A stretch of 64,000 bases of DNA. It comes from Farysia itapuensis (taxonomy: Eukaryota > Basidiomycota > Ustilaginomycetes > Ustilaginales > Ustilaginaceae). The translations under genes and the position numbers were made by a program. Shown one piece after another: positions 27,913 through 36,629 of the stretch (the stretch's first letter is position 1; each line of letters starts with the position of its first letter). Under the pieces are notes generated by a model. That model worked only from the letters and a program-made list of their open reading frames with translations. It was not told the DNA's origin and made no database searches. Location: positions 620,001 to 684,000 of the forward strand of contig JALBYC010000005.1 in assembly GCA_023212645.1 (NCBI GenBank), given 5' to 3'.

Positions 27913-29862
27913 TCAGAAGAAAGCGCCGAAATCATAATTCTCGCCAGGTGCAGGTCCCGTGGCAGCAGACGTCGCACGAGCTGCACCGGTGCTTGCCGAA
28001 GGTTTGCTGACGCCATTGCGCTTTGGCTTGGCAGGGGCAGAGATACGGGCCTTTTTGGTGGTGGTTCTGCGCTCTTTACGCGAGGACTGGGCAGCAGCAC
28101 CTGCGTCAATGTCATCTTCGCTATCATCCTGTTGCTGCTTGGCGGTGCGCTTTTGCGGCTTGCTCTTGAGAATTGATTTGGGAACAGGTGCAGGAACGTC
28201 AACGTCGCTCTCCGGTTCATCGTCTTGCGAGTCAAGCGCGAGCGTGACGTCTTCGACTTCGTCCTCCTCTTCATCGAGGTCAAGATCCTCATCGCTTTCC
28301 TCCTCTGGTGGTGGGGGTAGCATCTCGACTTGCTCAAGAACGAGAGCGTCACGGCCGAGCACAGTTGAGATAGGCTTAAGACGCAGCTCTCGTGCTTGGA
28401 ACTTCTTACGCCATTCCTTGCGTGGCAAGACGACAGAAGCAGACACAGCTGCGACTTTTGCTTTAGCTTGTTCCAAGACCGCAGGTGTGGTGTCCGCGAG
28501 TTTAGGGGGCTGAGTGTAGTAGCCAAGCATCTGATGGGACCAGTCTCGGAGCAATACGCGCGATGCTCCGACGGGATCAGGCAGATTGCGCTTCTTCATT
28601 CGACCTGACGCACGAGCAAGTGCAATGAGGAATTCTTCGGCGTCGGCGTGCACCTTCTCGCGCTGCTTTGTCGCTGCCAGACGATCCTTTTCGTCGTCTT
28701 CTAGCTCCTCATCCGCCAAAGATGCCTTCTCGATCTGGAACGAGCCAAAGGCAGGCACGTTGTAAATCAACATCAGATCTTCAGGATGCGATACGCGCGA
28801 GAGCAATGCCCACGCCAACGGTAACGGCTCCTTGATGCGCTGCACATGACCCTGGTTACGCATCAGGGTCTGCATCGACTTGAGCTCTAGCTTGAGCATG
28901 AATTTGTGGTCGTCATCTTCCTCTTCGTTGTCTTCGTCCTCCTCCTCATCCTCCTCTTCGTCGTCAGACTGTTCGGCTGTCTCGGAGCCTTTTTGCGGTG
29001 CCAGGGCAGGTGTGTCTAGCACCGCGGGCCAGTCAGCTTCGTCTTCATCTTCGGGCAGCCCGATGGCGTTGAGAATGGCGTCAGCCACAGTGCTTCTACC
29101 AGAATATCCAAGACCAACAATGGCAATGTCGCCTTTTCCTTTGCCTTTGAGATTGAGAGAGTCGACGAGTTGTTGAGCGCCGCCGGCAGATTGATCAAGC
29201 TCGTCGGGTAAGGATGCGATGGGGAAGACAGGCGCCTTGCACATGACGCTCAAGTAGGCAACCCAGGAAGCAAGAGTTTCTGAAGGTACCATGTCTGCTC
29301 GTCCAAGCACAATGACAAGCGCTTTCGAGGGCCGCGCCTGTTTGATCTGCTTTTCCAGCCAGGGACTACGGAAACTCTGGGGGTCTCGTGCATCGAGGGT
29401 TAAAACAATCGTCTTGATCTCGTTCGACTGCAAGAGTTCGGTCAGGCTACCGCGGTATAGGGGTGCTGTCATCGGCAAGCCGGCAAAATCGTCTTCAACG
29501 CCCTCTTCGAATTCGATGTCCTCAGATCCCGGCTCCTCGGCTTGCTCCTCGTCATCTTCGTCCTCTTGTGTAGCATATTTGCCTTTGGCATCTAGAGCTC
29601 TGCGCTCAGCTCGCTTGGCTTCTTTCAGCGCCAGCTTTTCTTCTTCCTGTCTTCGCTTTGTGGCCTCGATCTCGTTGAGCATCTGCTCCTTGTAAGGGAA
29701 CGAGTTGGGAATGCCGGGGTCCTTCTTGATTTTGCTCTTCCATTGTGGGTTTTTCTTGGCTTCCTTTCGCTGTTTGCGGTGATGCTCGCGCACCTTTTTC
29801 TTGACCTTTTCACGCTGTGCTACGCCCAGACGCTTGGAAGCACGCTTCTTGACCTTGACCAT
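27913..29862 (-). CDS. NUG1: Nucleolar circularly permuted GTPase homologue (NUG1/GRN1/nucleostemin family) with degenerate G motifs
   Basis: 649 aa, single exon. The N-terminus MVKVKKRASKRLGVAQREKV with KVREHHRKQRKEAKKNPQWK and IPNSFPYKEQMLNEIEA is the family's basic nucleolar-targeting region. The permuted domain runs about 130-420: LDARDPQSFRSPWLEKQI, then the G4 position reads VLGRADMVP instead of NKxD, the P-loop reads GLGYSGRST instead of GxxxxGK[ST], and no DxxG follows. Two acidic stretches interrupt it. The C-terminus has ASRVLLRDWSHQMLGYYTQP, the family-specific block after the G domain, then acidic and Lys-rich tails. The family acts in pre-60S ribosome maturation and export. GTP binding looks doubtful here. 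It is divergent from RRN3 with 277 nt between ATGs. Confidence 0.88.
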   Translation of the reverse strand: MVKVKKRASKRLGVAQREKVKKKVREHHRKQRKEAKKNPQWKSKIKKDPGIPNSFPYKEQMLNEIEATKRRQEEEKLALKEAKRAERRALDAKGKYATQEDEDDEEQAEEPGSEDIEFEEGVEDDFAGLPMTAPLYRGSLTELLQSNEIKTIVLTLDARDPQSFRSPWLEKQIKQARPSKALVIVLGRADMVPSETLASWVAYLSVMCKAPVFPIASLPDELDQSAGGAQQLVDSLNLKGKGKGDIAIVGLGYSGRSTVADAILNAIGLPEDEDEADWPAVLDTPALAPQKGSETAEQSDDEEEDEEEDEDNEEEDDDHKFMLKLELKSMQTLMRNQGHVQRIKEPLPLAWALLSRVSHPEDLMLIYNVPAFGSFQIEKASLADEELEDDEKDRLAATKQREKVHADAEEFLIALARASGRMKKRNLPDPVGASRVLLRDWSHQMLGYYTQPPKLADTTPAVLEQAKAKVAAVSASVVLPRKEWRKKFQARELRLKPISTVLGRDALVLEQVEMLPPPPEEESDEDLDLDEEEDEVEDVTLALDSQDDEPESDVDVPAPVPKSILKSKPQKRTAKQQQDDSEDDIDAGAAAQSSRKERRTTTKKARISAPAKPKRNGVSKPSASTGAARATSAATGPAPGENYDFGAFF

Positions 29863-30139
29863 GGTGTGCTATATGGCTGGAGGTGGTACGTGTGAACCCT
29901 TTTACCGTGTGTCGGGTCTGAGAAGTTTTCCAAAATTTTGGAAGCAAGCCAACCTTGCAAAAAAAAAGAAACTGGGTGGACTGTCACGCTTTGTCAGCCA
30001 AATTTTGTGCAGGAAGGCAAACAAATTCCGTAGGTTTTAGTTGCGGAGAACTGCTTCCTCTCCGTCCTACACCAGTGTTGTAAACATGGGACTGCCATAG
30101 AGCCATCGTATCACGCCACACGCTCCTTTACTTGCGGTC
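29863..30139. promoter_or_regulatory. Bidirectional promoter of NUG1-like and RRN3 with an RRPE-like palindrome
   Basis: 277 nt between two divergent ribosome-synthesis genes. It contains a perfect 16-nt palindrome, TTCCAAAATTTTGGAA, at 29928-29943, whose core matches the RRPE element (AAAWTTTT) found upstream of fungal ribosome-biogenesis genes. A second AAATTTT lies at about 30000. No PAC element (GCGATGAG) was seen. Co-regulation is inference. Confidence 0.5.
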
Positions 30140-32704
30140 ATGCCGATTGCAGAGCCTCTGTCACGTCATACTCCCCGGGCTCTGCTCCCCCACAAGGTAG
30201 CCATGAAGCGCGATTTGCAGACCGATGATCATAGCAACGATGACGAGCACGACCCCATCTCCGACTTCCCACCTTCACCTGCCAAAAGAAGAAGCCCTCC
30301 CTCAGATTCCCAAATCACAAAGCCATTGCGGTCTTCTCTAGCGCGGAAGCCGCCTGCTCCTGGGTCTATGGCAGCGATTGCTGCAACTGCTTCGACCTCG
30401 TCCAACAGCTATCAGGGCATGTATCTCAGCTATGTCATGAATGCTCTTTCCGAAAAGGAGAACGGCAACGACGGGCCTTATCTCGAACTTAGCCTTCAAT
30501 TTGCTGAGCCACGGAACGGTACAAAGTCGACGACCTCTATATCATCCCTGCGCTCGCTTCTCGCAGCTCTTTCGCATGTCGTCTCCGACTTGGATCGATC
30601 GCATTCCAAGCTTGTCGAGAACATTTTTGCATTGCCTTGGACTTCGATGGACGACAGCTTTGCGCAACTGTGGATCAAGTTCGTCTGCAGTCTTGTCAGT
30701 GCCCGCTCTGAGTGGCTACTGTACATTCTTACCAAAGCCACCAAGGCTTTATCTTATCGATTGGAGTGGCTCCCATATCAATTCGCCGACGATGATACAA
30801 CACGGTCAATATCCACCTTCAAGCGCAAGCAGGTGTATGAACGTGTCCATGTGCTGCTTCGATCGCTCCTCAGCGTTGTTCCAACCTTACCAGGGGTGTT
30901 GGGCCCGCTGCTGGTACAGTTTTTGCCACACAAGGGCGTCCATCGCTCCGATCAGCTAGTCTATGTCCGCAACATTCTCCACATCAGTCAGTACTGTGCA
31001 GAGCTGTCCGAGACTATCCTCGGTGCCGTCATTGACCGAGCTATCCAGCTTGACGTCGAGATCCAGGTCGAGCTCGATGAATTCGATGATCAAGAAGCTG
31101 AAGAGCTTGGTCTCGAGTTCGACGATCCTTTCGAACAAGCGCTGGACGCTCATGATGCAGATACCAGCGATGACGAGAGCGACGAAGGCGACTTTGCCGA
31201 CAATCTTTCCGATCTGTCAGACCAAGATTACGGGCAAGACGAACAGCCGGCTCATGTGCCCACCCAAGACGACCTTGAACGTTCAATGCGCCACATCAAG
31301 GATTCTGTCGCCAAACTCGATGCCATCATGATTGCACTGTTTGAACATCTTCGCAAACTCGATACCCAGTACACCGCAGGGCCCAATAGCCTCACTTTTT
31401 CCAGCATCAGCTCGCTGGATTCGGATACGAATCGGCGCAACCTTTTTCACACGCTCTTGGGCATCTTTGCTCGCAACATACTACCGACCTTCCGTTCACG
31501 GCATGTCCAGTTCTTACTGTTCTGGTTCAACTCGCTCGATCCAGAGTTCTCAGACTTCTTTCTGGGCCTGTTGCTGGAAAAGAGCTTGTACAGTCGCAAG
31601 CAAGAGTCAAACGATGCCGAAGAGCCAGCGGTGATCCGGTCGGCAGCGGCGGGGTACGTGGCCAGCTTCGTCAGTCGCGCATCGTATGTGGATGGAGCGA
31701 CGACGCGTGTTGTCATGTACAATTTGTGTGCTTTCCTGGACGCGCACATTGACGAGGCCAGTCGGCCAGATACAGAGACTGGCATGGCACCAGCGGGGTC
31801 CACTTCCCATGCGGTGTTCTATTCGGTCGCTCAGGCAGCTTTCTACATCTTCTGCTTCAGGTGGCGAGACTTGAAACTCTCACGCGATGAACAAGAAGGC
31901 TCAGTCGATCGCAGCAGCGTCGCCGACGGTGCTAGTAGCAATGGTGGTACGGACGATATGGCGGACACGGCAGGTCTGCACAGCAGTATCGGCAGTTTGT
32001 CCCAGTTCACCTCTGAAGCGTGGTGCGACGGACTGGCAACGATCCAACGCGCCATCACCTCGCGTCTGAATCCGCTTCGCTTCTGCTCGGCGAACGTGGT
32101 CAAGCAGTTTGCGCGCATTGCGCAACACACTGGCTTCTTGTACTGCTACTCGATCATCGACGCCAACAACCGATCTGTTCGACGATCCACGACTGGTGTT
32201 CCGGCTGCTCTGACCAGGGTGGGTGCTCCAGTATCACGTTCGACATCGCTCAGTCGTGTGCAACTGCGCGAAGATGGGGCATCGACGCCAATGAGTCAGG
32301 ACGGCAGCGATCGCGGGACGCCCAAACCCGACACGCCATCGTCATCATCCACGCCTGTCGTCAACGTGACGACAGCGTCAGTGTTAGAAGCCTTCTTTCC
32401 CTTTGATCCATACAAGTTGGAATCCTCGGCTGCCTTTGTTGGTCCACTTTACCGCGAGTGGTCCGCTGTCGCGCCTGATGAAGATGGCGATGAGGACGAG
32501 GACGATGACGAAGAGGACGAGGAGGAGGACGTGGAAGACGACGACGTCCGTCGCAACACGGGCAACAAGGCATTAGCCATCCCTGGAACACGACCTTTGG
32601 CCGCCACAGACACGGATGACACGACAGACGATGACGAGGCAAACACTTCGTCCTTTGTGTCTCAAGTCGAGGCCATGAGCATTAGCCCCTACTACGGACC
32701 ATAG
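30140..32704 (+). CDS. RRN3: RNA polymerase I initiation factor Rrn3 (TIF-IA)
   Basis: It binds Pol I through its A43 stalk and recruits it to the rDNA promoter. 854 aa, single exon, versus ~627 in yeast; the excess is in acidic or Ser-rich inserts. Conserved parts: MYLSYVMNALSEKENGNDGP near residue 95, IFARNILPTFRSRHVQFLLF, WFNSLDPEFSDFFLGLLL (about 455-475), RSAAAGYVASFVSRASYV (about 500), the helices VFYSVAQAAFYIFCFRW and VVKQFARIAQHTGFLYCYSI, and FFPFDPYKLESSAAFVGPLY near residue 753, followed by a C-terminal Asp/Glu run. An acidic patch also sits at about 310-370. The ATG at 30203 (MKRDLQTDD) is an alternative start 21 codons in. Its partner RPA43 is encoded 13 kb away at 43354. Confidence 0.95.
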   Translation: MPIAEPLSRHTPRALLPHKVAMKRDLQTDDHSNDDEHDPISDFPPSPAKRRSPPSDSQITKPLRSSLARKPPAPGSMAAIAATASTSSNSYQGMYLSYVMNALSEKENGNDGPYLELSLQFAEPRNGTKSTTSISSLRSLLAALSHVVSDLDRSHSKLVENIFALPWTSMDDSFAQLWIKFVCSLVSARSEWLLYILTKATKALSYRLEWLPYQFADDDTTRSISTFKRKQVYERVHVLLRSLLSVVPTLPGVLGPLLVQFLPHKGVHRSDQLVYVRNILHISQYCAELSETILGAVIDRAIQLDVEIQVELDEFDDQEAEELGLEFDDPFEQALDAHDADTSDDESDEGDFADNLSDLSDQDYGQDEQPAHVPTQDDLERSMRHIKDSVAKLDAIMIALFEHLRKLDTQYTAGPNSLTFSSISSLDSDTNRRNLFHTLLGIFARNILPTFRSRHVQFLLFWFNSLDPEFSDFFLGLLLEKSLYSRKQESNDAEEPAVIRSAAAGYVASFVSRASYVDGATTRVVMYNLCAFLDAHIDEASRPDTETGMAPAGSTSHAVFYSVAQAAFYIFCFRWRDLKLSRDEQEGSVDRSSVADGASSNGGTDDMADTAGLHSSIGSLSQFTSEAWCDGLATIQRAITSRLNPLRFCSANVVKQFARIAQHTGFLYCYSIIDANNRSVRRSTTGVPAALTRVGAPVSRSTSLSRVQLREDGASTPMSQDGSDRGTPKPDTPSSSSTPVVNVTTASVLEAFFPFDPYKLESSAAFVGPLYREWSAVAPDEDGDEDEDDDEEDEEEDVEDDDVRRNTGNKALAIPGTRPLAATDTDDTTDDDEANTSSFVSQVEAMSISPYYGP

Positions 32705-32789
32705 CATGTACATGCACACACTCCCTTGGCATCTTCTCTAGTTTATTATCTCGTTTATTATTTGCAATGCTATCGTACCTTTGCACGAA

Positions 32790-33346
32790 CTACTGGACTG
32801 GCAGGTTCTGAACGAACTCGAACACCTTCTTTTCCGGGATCATGCCGATGAACTTGGCCACCGGCTGCAGTAAGAAGATGTCAGTAATGTATCGCTTGAG
32901 CGCCGACACCAGAAGAAACTTACCTTGCCGTCCTTCATTGCAATGACGGTGGGCATCGAAGAAACCTACAATTATACACGTCAGCCCGTATGGTCATGTC
33001 TACTTTACATGGTTAGACTTACTTGGTACTGTCGTGCAAGATCTTGCTGCTGATCGACGTCTATCGTAAGCAGATCGACGGCAATACCACCAACGAGCTC
33101 AGGCCGGGTTGCAGCTTTGCGCAGTGAGGGCGAAAGGAACTTGCATGGCTGACACCAGTCGGCGTAGAAGTCGAGCAGCAGCACTTTTGAAGGCTCTGAA
33201 GAGGCATGCTTGGTAATAAAAGCCTGATCAACATTTTCAAACACTTCAAGCCTACGAGCAGACGAAGCAAAGCTGCGCTTGGACGCTTGTCCTACTTTCA
33301 GGCTTACAGCTCTAAAGGCTTTTGGGATCGTTCTTGGAACAAACAT
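32790..33346 (-). CDS. Mitochondrial thioredoxin with CQPC active site
   Basis: Exons 33346-33023, 32965-32924 and 32864-32790, 146 aa. The longer open frame to 33391 begins with TTG, so ATG 33346 is the start. The first ~35 residues (MFVPRTIPKAFRAVSLKVGQ, then ASKRSFASSARRLEVF) are an Arg/Ser-rich mitochondrial presequence. The thioredoxin fold follows: LLLDFYADWCQPCKFLSPSL with the redox CxxC, TIDVDQQQDLARQYQV, SSMPTVIAMKDGK with the cis-Pro, and VAKFIGMIPEKKVFEFVQNL. The active site is CQPC in place of the classical CGPC. Exon 2 is only 42 nt. It reduces protein disulfides with thioredoxin reductase. It converges with RRN3, with 85 nt between stops. Confidence 0.92.
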
Positions 33347-34387
33347 GGCAGGCAATGGTGATATGAGCCAGAAGATCTTACCGGGCACCAAACCTTTTCT
33401 TCGTGTGGAGGAAAAAGCGGTCTAACATTTCTGACCCTCGCTTTTGTTTGTTGCGAATTTTCCACCTGTGCTGTACGGCTGTACCGTGTACGTACTGCGT
33501 AGGGTGTACTGTGTCGTGCAGCGATGAGTGCTAGACGAGCTGATCAGCATCTGTCTTGACAGCAGGGACGAGAATTGTCTTGGCTTGCATGACATCAACA
33601 CCGGTCAAAACTGTGGGAAAAGGGATATGGCTGCATCTGCTACTGCATAGATTGCATTCCTGTGATTCTGCGTTTCTTACGAATGATTATCAGCGAGAGT
33701 ATGACAGCTTGGACTTTGCCAAAGCTTGCTGGCGGTCTTGTATTGGCCTGTCTCGGCGAGTAAGAAGGACGGGCAGAGTCCACGCCCCCGACTTGCAGTC
33801 TCGTACCACCGAGATGCATTACAAATGCCGAATATCAACCAATACATTTTGACGCGTTCCCACTACAACGCTGGCAATGCAGGGTCTCGATTGTAATGAC
33901 GCGAATACAATTACGCCCGGCGTTGCACGTCAAACAACGAAGAGCCAACTTTCTAGAATAAGGGGAGGGGAACCCTCATCTTACAGGCCTTACTCCGAGT
34001 CTAGTGGATCCTTGCCTTGGCGCATGGCACCGCCGGAGGCACGGTGGGTTCTGCTCGCGTGGTGGACCGATTGGCTGTCGGCTGTAGGCAAAGCTCAGGC
34101 TGAGCTGTCTCGATAGGTGTTGTGTGCCGCCGCTTCCCATATATGTCCTCCCGTTGGCTTGCCAAGACCCTTCCCATCTTTCCTCAAGCTTGTTCGTGGT
34201 CCTCTCCTCTCTACCCCACCCTCTCTCATCATCTCCGTTTCCCCTTTCGTCCCCTTCTCTGTCGTCAACACACATTCTTTTTCCCACTCTCTCTCTCTCT
34301 CTCTCTCTGTGTATTGTTCACATCTTAAGCGCGCCTCACGACCCAAGCTCGGACCAGTATCTCAAATTCGCATCAACCAGTACGACC
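33347..34387. promoter_or_regulatory. Divergent intergenic region with CT-rich leader of the poly-Q gene
   Basis: About 1 kb between the thioredoxin gene and the poly-Q gene. An ATATAT box lies at about 34139 and a (CT)n tract at about 34283-34308, typical of fungal promoter/leader DNA. The frame in this tract is open but starts with GTG, not ATG. No other gene seen. Confidence 0.45.
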
Positions 34388-35503
34388 ATGGCTTCCATCT
34401 GCAGCAGCAACAACTCAAGCATCTGGGCTAGACGCATTGCCAACAAGTCTGCCCCGTGTCTAGCCACCTCTGCGGCCGGCTGGACAACAGACTCGTCATC
34501 GCGTGATGAACAGGTCGAACTCAACGTCCGATCTCTCCTTCTCAATTTACCTTTGCACACACTCTCATCAAACACTCGCCACACTACTTACGATCAGGGA
34601 CATCGATCCGCTCCGCAAAATATTCCCCAGCCATGCATGTCTCCTGTGGAGATTCACACCGCTCAGACCGCTGTCAAAGCGGCACTTGACGTGTTGCTCA
34701 ACGAAGACGTGTCGATGGACGCACCCATGCCACTACACAAGTACCCTCAACTCCGCATTTCGACCAACCACACTTCGCTCTCGGCTCCGCTTTCGCCGCT
34801 GTCTCCCGGAATGAGCTCGTTCGATTCCCCTCTGCTGTCGCCCGCCGAATCTTGCTTCTCGTCCTGTTCGGATGCCGACGTTAGCGCCGAGGACGATGAA
34901 GCAGCTGAACCCAAACGTAAGGGTCGAGCGCGTATGTCGCAGGAGAAGCGCAAACGTCTTGCTCGACGTCGTGAACGCGAAGCAGCTCTCCTTCTCGCCA
35001 GCCAACAGCAACAGCAATTCTTCCCTCAGCAGCAGCAGCAGCAGCAGCAGCAGTATGGTGGGTTTTCACGCTCGGCACCTGTGTCCCCAGTGTTGCCCCA
35101 CTCGCCATTCTCCGCTACCAACACGACCGATTCATTCTTCTTCACACAGACTGGCGCAGGTCGCAATGCAGTCTCTCCGATTGGCTCGCTTTCTGCCTTT
35201 GCGCAGAGCTCAGGCTCGGACATGTTGCCCGCTTTGTCGACTTCCCCAACATCGTCTCCATCCTCGTCTGCCGCCAGCTCGCCATTGGGACACGTGCAGA
35301 CCTCCCTCTCGCCCATCGGCAGCTCTCGCTCTGCCCGCTCCAAATCGCCTAGCCCCCCCACGCTCGTCATTCAACCACCATCGCCGCAGCGACTCCTCCT
35401 CAAGCAATCCCAACAACAATACCAATCTTTCCAGCATCAATCTTTCCACCATCAACAGCAACAGCAGCCGTTCTACCCTGCTCAGTTCGCGTACCGCACC
35501 TAA
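34388..35503 (+). CDS. Poly-Q, Ser-rich protein with a basic segment, function unknown
   Basis: 371 aa from ATG 34388, in a good context (ACCATGG); the frame reaches further upstream without an ATG. An acidic patch (SDADVSAEDDEAAEP) is followed by a strongly basic helix, RMSQEKRKRLARRREREAA (about 180-200), similar in tone to a nuclear-localisation or bZIP-like basic region, but no leucine zipper follows. Then come Gln runs (CAG repeats near 35022-35053) and clusters of SP/TP sites (SPVLPHSPF, SPIGSSRSARSKSPSPP). The C-terminus is Gln/Phe/His-rich. It could be a transcriptional regulator or an RNA-binding condensate protein; nothing visible decides this. Confidence 0.7.
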   Translation: MASICSSNNSSIWARRIANKSAPCLATSAAGWTTDSSSRDEQVELNVRSLLLNLPLHTLSSNTRHTTYDQGHRSAPQNIPQPCMSPVEIHTAQTAVKAALDVLLNEDVSMDAPMPLHKYPQLRISTNHTSLSAPLSPLSPGMSSFDSPLLSPAESCFSSCSDADVSAEDDEAAEPKRKGRARMSQEKRKRLARRREREAALLLASQQQQQFFPQQQQQQQQQYGGFSRSAPVSPVLPHSPFSATNTTDSFFFTQTGAGRNAVSPIGSLSAFAQSSGSDMLPALSTSPTSSPSSSAASSPLGHVQTSLSPIGSSRSARSKSPSPPTLVIQPPSPQRLLLKQSQQQYQSFQHQSFHHQQQQQPFYPAQFAYRT

Positions 35504-35690
35504 CTCGTGGTCCGGAGAATCCTCACCGGTACCTGTTTCCCCACTGTAGCTCTAGCGCGTCTCACTGTATCCTTAGCATGACCCCAGATTTCCCCAACAA
35601 CTACTATAGCAAAGCAATCCAAGTCGCATATGCTGAGCCAAACACGATAGACTGCATAAAGTCTCTTTGTCGCGTCAGAGTGATAGTCTT

Positions 35691-36437
35691 TTACGCGGTG
35701 AGGGCAGCATCCGCGTTGGAGCCAGGCGCTTCAGCCATGGTGGGCTGAGGGTTGGGGCAGTCTTTGGCAATGTGTCCAGCTTCGTGGCAAGTGTGGCACT
35801 TTTTGACGCGAGGCTTGCGCTTTCGTCGAGCACCTCCTTCGGGAGCCTTGCAGTCCTCAGTAACGCTGAATCACCATAGACAAAGCTTCAGTGGGAGTGC
35901 ATACGAGAAAGAAGGAGAAGGGACAGGACTTACTGGTTGGTACGCTTGCAATTGGCGCAAGGGACGGCGGCAGACGCAGCTGGCTCGCTACCGGAAGCGG
36001 CGGCGGGGGCAGCAGGGCAGGCCTTGGAGATGTGTCCTGCTTCGCCACACGTATAGCACACCTGCGCAGCCCGCTCAGCCTTGCTGGGAGCGGGGTTCGG
36101 GCAGTCGGCCCGAATGTGGCCTCGTCCACCACATCCGTAGCACTGTTTCGTCTCCATCGTGCGTGGAGCTTCGCAAGCGGACGACTCGTGCCCCGGCTCC
36201 AAGCAGTTGAAGCATCTTCGCTCCGTAAACTCGCACTTTTCAGCCAAGTGACCCACTGCGTTACACACTCCCTGTTAGCACGACTCAATCATGACTCTTG
36301 AAAGTTCCTTTGACTTACGCTGGCCACACCTGTGCGGAAAGACCAATGAATTGTGCAATTCGTTAGTGACAGCTCCCAGTATTTGCTTGCAGAGCAGCAG
36401 TAAGAACTTACACAAAACACCCTTTCGGTCGGACCAT
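35691..36437 (-). CDS. GIS2: CCHC zinc-knuckle nucleic-acid-binding protein (Gis2/Byr3/CNBP type)
   Basis: Four exons: 36437-36412, 36329-36319 (an 11-nt microexon), 36255-35934 and 35865-35691, 177 aa. All junctions are in phase and rebuild each knuckle: MVRPKGCF plus V|CGQ|LGHLAEKC. Six CX2CX4HX4C knuckles result: CFVCGQLGHLAEKC, CFNCLEPGHESSAC, CYGCGGRGHIRADC, CYTCGEAGHISKAC, CANCKRTNHVTEDC and CHTCHEAGHIAKDC; the fifth is completed only by joining exons 3 and 4. The yeast Gis2 and animal CNBP proteins have seven. The family binds single-stranded G-rich RNA and DNA and acts in translation and stress granules. It sits 192 nt downstream of the AP-2 alpha gene on the same strand. Confidence 0.92.
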
Positions 36438-36629
36438 GTCGCTCTTCTAGCTTCTTCGTACGGCGGTACGAGGTTCTTCGGCGTGCTTGGGATAAGAGGC
36501 GGTAGGGACGATGGGATTGGCTGACGAGTCCAATTTCATTTTTCAGCTTTATTTTCAGACACAATTTAGGCACACACGACATCATCGTTATTTAGCTTTT
36601 TTCCACATGGCTTCAATGCACACTATTGT

